DNA from: Bacteroidales bacterium
GTDB taxonomy: Bacteria > Bacteroidota > Bacteroidia > Bacteroidales > P3
Direction of reading: 5' to 3'
NCBI GenBank assembly: GCA_017480245.1
Contig: JAFVBA010000010.1
Coordinates: 271,361-335,360, forward strand
Length of the DNA stretch: 64,000 nucleotides
Part shown: positions 17,183 to 25,141 of the stretch, piece by piece
Layout: the number at the start of each line of letters is the position of its first letter
Position numbering within the stretch: the stretch's first letter is position 1
Notes under the pieces: model-generated
The model's input: only the letters and a program-made list of their open reading frames with translations
What the model was told of the DNA's origin: nothing
The model's database searches: none
Position numbers and translations under genes: made by a program

Positions 17183-18472
17183 TTATACTATTTCCGCAAC
17201 CGTGTAGGTACTTCCGCCGACAAATACCATACCTCCGTCTGCTAAAGCGTCTTTTTGTGCCTGTTTCAACGCCTCTTTGACACTTTGAAATGTTTTGTAA
17301 TTAAGACCTTTTGCCTTAAACTTTCCGCTTAATGCCTCTACATCCAAACCTCTCGGAATATCGGCTTTGCAAAGATAGAAAACAGCATCTTGAGGCAGCA
17401 TATCAATTTCGGTATCAATATCTTTGTCATTCACAACCCCGATAACAAAATGCAGATTCTGCTTTCTGGTGCGTTGCAATTGGTTCATAACATAGCGCAA
17501 TCCATCTTCATTGTGTCCTGTGTCGCAAACGGTAAGCGGATTAGTTGAAAGCGTCTGCCAACGTCCTAACAAAGGAAAATTGTGCATCACGTTTTTTATT
17601 CCATCTGCAATATTCTGCTTTGTAATATGATATTTACCCGTTTCATTCAATGCCTCAACAGTTTGAATTACGCCCAAAATATTCTTTTTCTGGTAATCAC
17701 CGACCAAACCGCACGAAAGATTTTCTATATACAGCTTACCGTTTTTGTAAATATCCATAACCAAACAGCCGTTTTGCGTCCTGTCATTATTAATTGAGAA
17801 ATTTTCGTCCGCAAAATAGATTTTACTGCCCATTTCTTTCGCTTTGGCAAGAAAAACGGGCTTAGTTTCCTTTTGAGTTTGCGAAATGACAACAGGAATA
17901 CCTTTCTTAATAATGCCTGCTTTCTCACCTGCAATTTTTTCCAACGTATCGCCCAAAAACTGTGTGTGGTCAAAAGATATATTGGTGATAAGACTGACTT
18001 CAGGTGTGATAACATTGGTGGAATCCAACCGTCCGCCCATTCCTACTTCAATAACGGCAATATCAACTTTGGATGCAAAATAATTAAATGCCATTGCGAC
18101 CATCATCTCAAAGAAAGATGGGGCAATATCTTCAAGAATAGTTTTATTCTGTTTTACAAATTGAATTACATAATTCTTACTTGCCTGTTTGCCGTTGATA
18201 ACAATTCTTTCCGTTAAGTCTTTAAGGTGAGGGGAGGTGTGCAATCCCGTTTTCAAACCGTATTCAAACATTATTGAAGCCAAAAGATGCGAAGATGACC
18301 CCTTACCGTTTGTGCCTGCAACGTGAATTGAACGGAATTTTTCTTCGGGATGCGACAATGCCTGCATAAGTGCAAGTGTTGAATTGAGATTGGCTTTGTA
18401 TGCCGAGGCACCTTGTCTGTGAAAAACAGGAAGTTGCGAATACAGATACTCTTCTGTTTGTTTGTAATTCAT
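17183..18472 (-). CDS. folC: Bifunctional folylpolyglutamate/dihydrofolate synthase
   Basis: 429 aa Mur-ligase-type ATPase that adds glutamate to dihydropteroate and folates. Motifs: P-loop VAGTNGKGSSS (51-60), VIEVGMGGRLDSTNVI, DHTQFLGDTLEKIAGEKAGI, and the C-terminal CDTGHNEDG loop. Length and order match Bacteroidota FolC. The start at 18472 is supported by a promoter on minus (18538-18506). It heads a probable operon with the lipoprotein and DUF1294 genes. It is divergent from thiL, the two separated by the long palindrome at 18536-18681. Confidence 0.95.
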   Translation of the reverse strand: MNYKQTEEYLYSQLPVFHRQGASAYKANLNSTLALMQALSHPEEKFRSIHVAGTNGKGSSSHLLASIMFEYGLKTGLHTSPHLKDLTERIVINGKQASKNYVIQFVKQNKTILEDIAPSFFEMMVAMAFNYFASKVDIAVIEVGMGGRLDSTNVITPEVSLITNISFDHTQFLGDTLEKIAGEKAGIIKKGIPVVISQTQKETKPVFLAKAKEMGSKIYFADENFSINNDRTQNGCLVMDIYKNGKLYIENLSCGLVGDYQKKNILGVIQTVEALNETGKYHITKQNIADGIKNVMHNFPLLGRWQTLSTNPLTVCDTGHNEDGLRYVMNQLQRTRKQNLHFVIGVVNDKDIDTEIDMLPQDAVFYLCKADIPRGLDVEALSGKFKAKGLNYKTFQSVKEALKQAQKDALADGGMVFVGGSTYTVAEIV

Positions 18473-18505
18473 AATTTAAGAAATTGTAGTTTTATAATAT
18501 TTTTG

Positions 18506-18538
18506 CAAAGTTACGAATAAATTTTGTAACCACTCAAA
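18506..18538 (-). promoter_or_regulatory. folC promoter abutting the palindrome
   Basis: On minus, TTTG (18538-18535), a 21-bp spacer, then TAACTTTG (18513-18506). The -33 element overlaps the outer edge of the 52-bp palindrome arm starting at 18536. Confidence 0.7.
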
Positions 18539-18681
18539 AGATTTTTGCAATCTCAAGAAAGATTTTTGTTTGGACGGTTCAAAATAAAATTTTAGACCGT
18601 CCAAAATACTATTTTAGACCGTTTAAAATTATTTTTGAACCGTCCAAACAAAAATCTTTCTTGAGATTGCAAAAATCTTTT
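18536..18681. repeat. Long near-perfect palindrome, site 3, 21-22-bp step
   Basis: Left arm 18536-18587 (52 bp) matches the inverse of right arm 18629-18681 (53 bp) with a single one-base indel; the loop is 41 bp. Internally GATTTTTG recurs 21 bp apart (18540, 18561). The CAAAAT..TTTAGACCGT unit recurs 22 bp apart (18580, 18602) and in derived form at 18624. CAAAAATC-type words step by 21 bp on the right (18649, 18670, 18691). It fills the gap between the divergent folC and thiL promoters. Confidence 0.9.
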
Positions 18682-18724
18682 CGGAGATTGCAAAAATTTT
18701 ATCAATGATTACAAAATATTTTCT

Positions 18725-18732
18725 TAAATTTG
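18725..18732 (+). promoter_or_regulatory. thiL -7 box
   Basis: TAAATTTG followed by CA, 31 bp before the thiL ATG; no clear -33 element. Confidence 0.55.
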
Positions 18733-18763
18733 CAGTTTGGTTTTAAGAAAATAAAATATTGAT

Positions 18764-19798
18764 ATGGAAGACAGAACGGAATTATCCGCATTGGGAGAGT
18801 TTGGCTTGATAGAACGGTTGAATAAAGATAACAAAACACAGAACGAAAGCACCGTTGTATCTATCGGAGACGACGCTGCGGTTTTGGATTACAAGGACAA
18901 ACAAATTCTTGTTTCAACCGATGCAATGGCGGAGGGGATTCATTTTGATATGGTTTATACTCCTTTGAAACATTTGGGATATAAAGCCGCCGTAAGCAAT
19001 TTTTCAGATATTTATTCTATGAACGGCCGTCCTAAACAGATAACTATCGCCCTTAGCGTTAGCAACCGTTACAGCGTGGAGGCATTGGAGGAGTTGTATT
19101 CGGGAATCCGTTTGGCTTGTGAGAAGTACGGTGTTGATATAATAGGCGGCGACACCACAAGTTCTGCATCCGGTATGGTAATATCAATAACCGTTTTGGG
19201 TGAAGGTGAAAAAGATAAGATAACAAGGCGCTCTACTGCCAAGGAAAATGATTTGATTTGCGTAAGCGGTGATTTGGGTGCAGCCTATGCAGGATTACTT
19301 GTTTTGCAAAGAGAAAAAGCGACTTGGAAAGCTAATCCCGATATGCAGCCTGACCTTGACAGTTACGATTATGTACTTGAGAGACAATTGAAGCCTGAAG
19401 CACAGAAATGGTTAATTGATTTCTTTGAAAAAAACGGCATAGTCCCGACTTCAATGATAGATATTTCGGACGGTTTAGCAAGTGAGATTTTGCATATTTG
19501 CAATGACAGTGGCGTCGGTTGTGAAATCTACATGGAGAGATTGCCGATAGATTATCAGACATCACGAACGCTTGAGGAATTTCAAATACCTGCCGAAACG
19601 GGAGCATTGAACGGGGGAGAGGATTACGAACTTCTATTCACTATTGACCAAAAAGATTACGAGAAAATCAAGAACAATGCCGATATTCATATAATAGGAT
19701 ATATTAAAGATAAGAATTCGGGTTGTAAGTTGGTAACTCCGCAAAACAGCACAATAGATATTAAGGCTCAAGGTTGGAATCACTACAATGATATGTAG
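18764..19798 (+). CDS. thiL: Thiamine-monophosphate kinase
   Basis: 344 aa. Phosphorylates thiamine monophosphate to thiamine diphosphate. PurM-like ATP-grasp features: IGDDAAVLDYKDKQILVSTD (first Mg site), SNFSDIYSMNGRPKQI, GGDTTSSASGMVISITVLGE, and the C-terminal DISDGLASEILHICNDSGVG and NGGEDYELLFTI. Length is normal. No other thi gene or TPP riboswitch is visible, as is usual for ThiL outside biosynthetic operons. The upstream gap holds the long palindrome. Confidence 0.95.
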   Translation: MEDRTELSALGEFGLIERLNKDNKTQNESTVVSIGDDAAVLDYKDKQILVSTDAMAEGIHFDMVYTPLKHLGYKAAVSNFSDIYSMNGRPKQITIALSVSNRYSVEALEELYSGIRLACEKYGVDIIGGDTTSSASGMVISITVLGEGEKDKITRRSTAKENDLICVSGDLGAAYAGLLVLQREKATWKANPDMQPDLDSYDYVLERQLKPEAQKWLIDFFEKNGIVPTSMIDISDGLASEILHICNDSGVGCEIYMERLPIDYQTSRTLEEFQIPAETGALNGGEDYELLFTIDQKDYEKIKNNADIHIIGYIKDKNSGCKLVTPQNSTIDIKAQGWNHYNDM

Positions 19799-19871
19799 TA
19801 TTTAGGATGTAGTATGTAGCATATAGAAGTTAAGGTTTAGAGTGGATAGTTTAAAGTTGAGGGTTTAGAGA

Positions 19872-20495
19872 ATGAAAATAAAAAATCTTTTGTTGGATAT
19901 GGGAGGTGTTATCTTGGATGTGGATTACAACAAGATAATTGAAGTTTTTGATACCTATGGAATTGATGCCAAGGCAATTTATACGCAAACTGCACAATTA
20001 CCTTTAGTAGATGATTTTGAAGTTGGCAAGATAACTCCCGCAGAGTTCCGTAACGGTATAAGGGAATTAGTGAAAATGGATTTGACTGACGTTCAGATTG
20101 ACAGGGTTTGGAACTCTATGATAGGCAATGCAAGAGTGGATACCATCAAGTTGCTCGGTGAGTTAAAATTGCATTATGACAAAATACTCTTATTCTCAAA
20201 CACCAACGAGATTCACATGGATTTTGTGCGCAGGTTATTTTATAATGAAATAGGTTTTGATATCTTTACTTGTTTATTTGACAAGGCTTATCTATCCAAT
20301 GAAGTTCATATCCGCAAACCTCACAAAGAAAGTTTTCTTTGGGTATTGAATGATGCAGGAATTAAAGCTGAAGAAACCTTATTTATAGATGACACCGAGA
20401 AAAATATAATCGGGGCGAAGAATGCAGGGTTGAATACTTATTTACTTCAATCTCCTCAGACTTTACTTGATTTACATGACAGAAGAATAATATAG
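19872..20495 (+). CDS. HAD-superfamily hydrolase, YihX-like
   Basis: 207 aa. HAD motif I is LLLDMGGVILDVD: the nucleophile Asp is present, but the usual second Asp (DxD) is replaced (D-M-G-G), as in the YihX/epoxide-hydrolase-N-type subgroup. Motif II is LLFSNTNE, motif III the Lys in HIRKPHKESF, and motif IV LFIDDTEKNIIGAKNAG. A helical cap lies between 20 and 90. YihX is a sugar-1-phosphate phosphatase; the substrate here cannot be inferred. Between thiL and this gene lie 73 bp of degenerate GTTTAGAG-type repeats. It ends 2 bp before the FtsB-like gene. Confidence 0.85.
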   Translation: MKIKNLLLDMGGVILDVDYNKIIEVFDTYGIDAKAIYTQTAQLPLVDDFEVGKITPAEFRNGIRELVKMDLTDVQIDRVWNSMIGNARVDTIKLLGELKLHYDKILLFSNTNEIHMDFVRRLFYNEIGFDIFTCLFDKAYLSNEVHIRKPHKESFLWVLNDAGIKAEETLFIDDTEKNIIGAKNAGLNTYLLQSPQTLLDLHDRRII

Positions 20496-20497
20496 AG

Positions 20498-20827
20498 ATG
20501 AAACAAAAGTTATTGGATATTATCAAAAACCCAAAGACAAGGTATATACTTGTGTTTATACTTTTTGTTTTGTTGATGTGCTTTTCCAAGGAGAAGAATA
20601 TCTTTTATTATCACCATCTTACAAAGCAGAAAAAGGAACTTGAATACCGCAAATCCTTTTATCTTGACGAGATTCAAAAGGATAGTACCAATACCTCTAT
20701 AATTCAAAAAGATTTGGACGCTGCAGAGAAGTACGGAAGGGAACAATATCTAATGAAAAGGGATAATGAAGACATTTTTATTATACGTCATGCCGAAGAT
20801 TCTTTGATAAAAAATACAATAAAATAG
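20498..20827 (+). CDS. FtsB/DivIC-like septum formation initiator
   Basis: 109 aa. One transmembrane helix (about 16-29, ILVFILFVLLMCF) is followed by a coiled coil (HHLTKQKKELEYRKSFYLDEI) and the terminal AEKYGREQYLMKRDNEDIFII, diagnostic of the FtsB/DivIC family. Bitopic divisome protein that links FtsQ and FtsL and activates septal peptidoglycan synthesis. It starts 2 bp after the HAD gene, so the two are co-transcribed. Confidence 0.85.
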   Translation: MKQKLLDIIKNPKTRYILVFILFVLLMCFSKEKNIFYYHHLTKQKKELEYRKSFYLDEIQKDSTNTSIIQKDLDAAEKYGREQYLMKRDNEDIFIIRHAEDSLIKNTIK

Positions 20828-20910
20828 AAATTATTGCGTTATAGGGAAAATTGGCAAAGTTAGCTGCCGAAAGAATTAAATAAAAGTAAGTTTAATAATA
20901 TAAAAATAGC

Positions 20911-22515
20911 ATGTTACATTTAGATTTAACCAAGTACGGAATAACAGGTACGACAGAAATTCTTTACAATCCTTCTTACGAAGTTCTTTTCAACGAAGAA
21001 ACTAAAGAAGATTTGACAGGATATGAAAGAGGTCAGATAACGGAGTTGGGAGCAATCAACGTAATGACGGGAAAATTCACCGGACGTTCTCCTAAAGACA
21101 AATACATTGTTGAAGACGAGCAATCCAAAAAATATGTTTGGTGGAACACTCCTGAATATCCTAACGACAACCACCCAATGAGCGAAAAGGCTTGGGCAGT
21201 TGTTAAAGAAAAGGCATTGAAAGAACTTTCTAACAAACGCTTATTCGTTGTTGATGGATTCTGCGGAGCAAACAAAGATACGAGGATGAAAATCCGTTTC
21301 ATAATGGAAGTTGCTTGGCAGGCACATTTCGTAACCAATATGTTTATCCGTCCTCAAAATCAAGAAGAATTTGACCAAGAACCTGACTTTATCGTATATA
21401 CGGCTTCCAAAGCTAAGGTTGAGAATTTTGAAGAACTTGGTTTGAGAAGTGAAACGGCAGTTGCATTCAATGTTACAAGTAAAGAACAAGTTATTTTGAA
21501 TACTTGGTACGGCGGAGAGATGAAAAAAGGTATGTTCTCTATGATGAACTATTATCTTCCTTTGAAAGGCATTGCTTCTATGCACTGTAGCGCCAATACA
21601 GATATGAACGGCGAGAATACTGCTATATTTTTCGGCCTTTCCGGCACAGGTAAAACTACTCTTTCCACTGACCCTAAACGTAAATTGATAGGTGATGACG
21701 AGCATGGTTGGGATGACAACGGCGTATTCAACTTTGAAGGCGGTTGCTATGCAAAAGTTATCAACCTTGACAAAGAAGCAGAACCTGATATCTACGGTGC
21801 TATTCGCAGAGACGCACTTTTGGAAAACGTTACGGTAGATGAAAACGGTAAGATAGACTTTGCAGACAAGAGCGTTACCGAAAATACGCGTGTTTCTTAT
21901 CCTATCTACCATATTAATAATATAGTACGTCCTGTTTCCCACGCTCCTGAGGCTAAACAGGTAATATTCCTTTCTGCTGACGCTTTCGGTGTTTTGCCTC
22001 CTGTAAGTATTTTAACTCCTGAGCAAACTAAGTATTATTTCTTGAGTGGATTTACCGCTAAATTGGCAGGAACTGAAATCGGAATCAAAGAACCTGTTCC
22101 TACATTCTCTGCTTGTTTCGGCCAGGCGTTCTTAGAGTTGCACCCGACCAAATATGCAGAAGAGTTAGTAAGACATATGGAGAAAAGCGGCGCAAAAGCT
22201 TATCTTGTAAATACTGGTTGGAACGGTACAGGCAAACGTATTTCTATCAAAGATACAAGAGGAATCATTGACGCTATACTTGACGGTTCTATTGATAAGG
22301 CTCCTACTAAACAAATCCCTTATTTCAACTTTACGGTGCCAACTGAGTTAAAGGGTGTGGATACTAACATTCTTGACCCGAGAGATACCTATACCAATAA
22401 GGCAGATTGGGAACCTAAAGCAAAGGATTTGGCAGACCGTTTCATCAAAAACTTCGTTAAATACACAACTAACGAAGAAGGTAAGAAACTTGTAGATGCA
22501 GGTCCGAAACTTTAA
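20911..22515 (+). CDS. pckA: Phosphoenolpyruvate carboxykinase (ATP)
   Basis: 534 aa. The ATP-type PEPCK P-loop GLSGTGKT sits at 242-249, followed by the kinase-2 segment [23 protein letters not shown] with metal-binding Asp. Substrate-binding elements include FTGRSPKDK near the N-terminus, the NTDMNGEN loop and FGQAF. It interconverts oxaloacetate and PEP. In succinate- or propionate-forming anaerobes it often runs in the CO2-fixing, ATP-generating direction (inference). It is followed by a strong terminator at 22598. Confidence 0.97.
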   Translation: MLHLDLTKYGITGTTEILYNPSYEVLFNEETKEDLTGYERGQITELGAINVMTGKFTGRSPKDKYIVEDEQSKKYVWWNTPEYPNDNHPMSEKAWAVVKEKALKELSNKRLFVVDGFCGANKDTRMKIRFIMEVAWQAHFVTNMFIRPQNQEEFDQEPDFIVYTASKAKVENFEELGLRSETAVAFNVTSKEQVILNTWYGGEMKKGMFSMMNYYLPLKGIASMHCSANTDMNGENTAIFFGLSGTGKTTLSTDPKRKLIGDDEHGWDDNGVFNFEGGCYAKVINLDKEAEPDIYGAIRRDALLENVTVDENGKIDFADKSVTENTRVSYPIYHINNIVRPVSHAPEAKQVIFLSADAFGVLPPVSILTPEQTKYYFLSGFTAKLAGTEIGIKEPVPTFSACFGQAFLELHPTKYAEELVRHMEKSGAKAYLVNTGWNGTGKRISIKDTRGIIDAILDGSIDKAPTKQIPYFNFTVPTELKGVDTNILDPRDTYTNKADWEPKAKDLADRFIKNFVKYTTNEEGKKLVDAGPKL

Positions 22516-22597
22516 AATAGACTAATAACTAAATTTGTGTTCTTTATTCTGAGGAGCATAAATTGTTTTTGTTTTCATAATTAATAATTTTTGGTTG

Positions 22598-22629
22598 CGT
22601 ACCCTATTTTCTTTAGGGTACGTTTTTTT
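22598..22629 (+). terminator. pckA terminator
   Basis: CGTACCCTA (22598-22606) pairs with TAGGGTACG (22614-22622), loop 7 nt, followed by TTTTTTT. Confidence 0.9.
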
Positions 22630-22670
22630 ATGATTATTCAAAAGAGAAAATTCAAAAACTGTAAATGTAT

Positions 22671-22757
22671 TTTCTGAATTTAGCAGACTTTTTCCGAAAA
22701 TTTAGCAGAGATTTTGAAAAAAGTCTGCTGTTTTTTTATTGAAAAGTCTGCTGAAAA
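22671..22757. repeat. 22-bp-phased inverted array, site 4
   Basis: AATTTAGCAGA units at 22677 and 22699 (22 bp apart) face the inverted AAGTCTGCTG units at 22721 and 22744. Word: AGCAGACTTTT. It lies in the 362-bp gap between the pckA terminator and the promoter of the 22878 gene. Nothing else is seen in the gap. Confidence 0.7.
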
Positions 22758-22819
22758 ACAAGTTTTGTTTTCTGTTTTCTGCAATTTGTTGTCAATTAGT
22801 GTAGATTTTTGAGAAATTA

Positions 22820-22851
22820 TTTGGCATAAAAGAAAATTATATGTAATTTTG
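22820..22851 (+). promoter_or_regulatory. Promoter of the small Cys-containing protein gene
   Basis: TTTG (22820-22823), 20-bp spacer, TAATTTTG (22844-22851) followed by CA, 26 bp before the ATG. Confidence 0.75.
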
Positions 22852-22877
22852 CAAAATCTAATACATATATATTAATA

Positions 22878-23261
22878 ATGAAAAGACAAAGCAAATCATA
22901 CGGATTACTAATGACTTTCATCATTTTTGTTATAAGTTTTCTTATGACAAGTAACGGTGAGTCAGATAGCAGAATGCGTTATGATTTAAGTCTTAATAAA
23001 GGGGCGGTCCTTTCTTATATCAATGCAGATTACAATAAAAACTCTTTTTCTGAAAGTGAGAAAAATACCAAAAATAACTTTGTTACCGTAATTGTAGAAA
23101 GCCGTATCTCTTGTTCCAATGATAATAATGTTTTTGATATAAACGGATGTTGTTTTTCACAGAATAATGTTTCCAAAGCATTATATTCTTATATCCAAAA
23201 CTATTCTTGCAACAGAGTTTTGCATCCTCCGCTTGAGAAGTTGGGAGTTTTATTGATATAA
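22878..23261 (+). CDS. Small exported protein, unknown function
   Basis: 127 aa. An N-terminal hydrophobic segment (about 9-25, LLMTFIIFVISFLMTS) serves as signal peptide or anchor. The mature part carries five cysteines (SCSNDN, GCCF, YSCN) and is serine/asparagine-rich. A good promoter and ATG support it being a real gene. No family is recognised. It stands alone, with an array upstream and 250 bp of AT-rich sequence downstream. Confidence 0.6.
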   Translation: MKRQSKSYGLLMTFIIFVISFLMTSNGESDSRMRYDLSLNKGAVLSYINADYNKNSFSESEKNTKNNFVTVIVESRISCSNDNNVFDINGCCFSQNNVSKALYSYIQNYSCNRVLHPPLEKLGVLLI

Positions 23262-23513
23262 ATCTTAAGAAAATAGAAATTCTTTTGTTTTCAATTTTGC
23301 AACACTTTGTTTTAACGTATTTTTAGTTGCAAATAATTTATGGGACTAAAAGAATAACTTTTTTCAAGTAAGATTTATAAATTCTTTTGACATAAAAAGA
23401 GTAGAATATTCGTTTATTTTGCTCTTTTTTTCTGTTTTTTTATATTTATTATCAAATAAAAATGTAATTTTGTGCGTTATTTTTGAGTTAAACACACAAA
23501 AGAAAAATAAATT

Positions 23514-25001
23514 ATGCAAAATAAAAGAATAGAACTGAACAAAAATCCTTTGGTTGCCTATCTTGGCAAAATGCCTGAGGAATTTACAAAAGCAGATATA
23601 ATAAGGTATATCAAAGAAAACGGCATAGAACAAATCAATTTCCGTTATGCAGCAGGAGATGGAAGATTAAAAACTCTTAACTTCGTAATTACAAATGAGG
23701 AATACTTGGAACAAATTCTTACGATGGGAGAGAGGGTTGATGGCTCTTCGTTATTCCGTTTTATGAAAGCAACAAGTAGTGATTTATACATACTTCCGCG
23801 TTTTTCTACTGCGTTTTTAGACCCGTTTATGCAAATTCCGACCCTTTGTTTCTTATGTTATTACTTTGATAAGGACGGTAATTTGTTGGAATCCTCTCCT
23901 GAGTACATCCTTAAGAAAGCAGAAGATAATTTCTCCAAAGTTACAGGCGGTATGGAGTTTTGGGCGATGGGCGAATTGGAATATTACGTTGTTGGAGAGC
24001 AGACAGAAGATTTTGAATGCCAACAACAGCGCGGTTATCAGGAATCTTCGCCTTTCACTAAGTACGAACAATTCCGTAGCCAAGCAATTAATATGATGGC
24101 GCAGGCAGGTTGTATTATCAAGTACGCACATTCTGAAGTCGGCAACTTCACTCAGGACGGTAAGAACTATGAACAAAACGAAATCGAGTTTCTTCCTGTT
24201 CCCGTTCAGACTGCTGCCGATAACTTGATGATAGCAAAATGGATTTTGCGCACACTTGCTTTTGAGTATGGGTTGAATGTAACTTTCGCTCCGAAGATTA
24301 CGGTCGGCGAAGCGGGAAGCGGAATGCACATTCACACACGTGTGGTTAAGGATAACAAAAATATGTACATTGAAAACGGACAATTGTCTGACGTTGCCAA
24401 GAAAGTTATTTCCGGTATCATGACTTTGGCTCCTTCATTAACTGCTTTCGGCAATGCTAACCCCACTTCTTATTTCCGTTTGGTTCCTCACCAGGAAGCC
24501 CCTACAACTGTTTGTTGGGGAGACAGAAACCGCAGCGCTATGGTGAGAGTTCCTTTGGGTTGGACGTCAGGAAAGAATATGTGCAAGGCAGCAAATCCAA
24601 CGGAAAGCGAAGAATTACCTGCTATGATGAATAAACAAACCGTTGAATTCCGTTGTCCTGACGGCAGTGCCAATGTTTATTTGTTACTTGCCGGACTTGT
24701 AGTTGCTGCAACCAAAGGAATGCAGACTGAGAATTGGAAAGAGATTGCCGACAAAACATATATGACCGAACAGACGGATAAAGATTCTTTGCAACAACTG
24801 CCTGCATCTTGCAGTGAGAGTGCAGATTGTTTGCAAAAACAGAGAGCATATTACGAAGCCGACAATATTTTTGATGCATCTTTGATTGACGGAATTATTA
24901 ACGAATTAAAATCTTATAATGACGCCAATCTGCGTAAAGAAATTGAAAATAATCCTGCAGAAATCAAAAAACTTGTCAATAAATTCTTCTACTGCGGTTA
25001 A
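23514..25001 (+). CDS. glnA: Glutamine synthetase family protein
   Basis: 495 aa, the size of type I glutamine synthetase. The beta-grasp N-domain (INFRYAAGDGRLKTLNFVI) is followed by the catalytic domain: metal/glutamate ligands in EYYVVGE and EIEFLP, GEAGSGMHIHTRV, NPTSYFRLVPHQEAP, RNRSAMVRVP and VEFRCPDGSANVYLLLAG. The NLYDLP adenylylation motif is not seen, so regulation by GlnE is unlikely. Forms glutamine from glutamate and ammonia. A TAATTTTG -7 box lies at 23465-23472. The divergent catalytic-loop wording means a glutamine-synthetase-like ligase is possible, but I favour true GS. Confidence 0.85.
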   Translation: MQNKRIELNKNPLVAYLGKMPEEFTKADIIRYIKENGIEQINFRYAAGDGRLKTLNFVITNEEYLEQILTMGERVDGSSLFRFMKATSSDLYILPRFSTAFLDPFMQIPTLCFLCYYFDKDGNLLESSPEYILKKAEDNFSKVTGGMEFWAMGELEYYVVGEQTEDFECQQQRGYQESSPFTKYEQFRSQAINMMAQAGCIIKYAHSEVGNFTQDGKNYEQNEIEFLPVPVQTAADNLMIAKWILRTLAFEYGLNVTFAPKITVGEAGSGMHIHTRVVKDNKNMYIENGQLSDVAKKVISGIMTLAPSLTAFGNANPTSYFRLVPHQEAPTTVCWGDRNRSAMVRVPLGWTSGKNMCKAANPTESEELPAMMNKQTVEFRCPDGSANVYLLLAGLVVAATKGMQTENWKEIADKTYMTEQTDKDSLQQLPASCSESADCLQKQRAYYEADNIFDASLIDGIINELKSYNDANLRKEIENNPAEIKKLVNKFFYCG

Positions 25002-25058
25002 TAAACCGAAAAATGAAATAACTTTTTGTGGGAAAAATTTAATTTTTCGTGGAAATTA

Positions 25059-25089
25059 TTTGTCATATTAAAAAAAGGTTGTAATTTTG
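25059..25089 (+). promoter_or_regulatory. Promoter of the LRR-T9SS gene
   Basis: TTTG (25059-25062), 19-bp spacer, TAATTTTG (25082-25089) followed by CA: a perfect consensus, 53 bp before the ATG. Confidence 0.85.
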
Positions 25090-25141
25090 CAACTTCAAAA
25101 AGTAGTGTTTAATTAATAATTAACAAATAAAGTAAAAGAAG

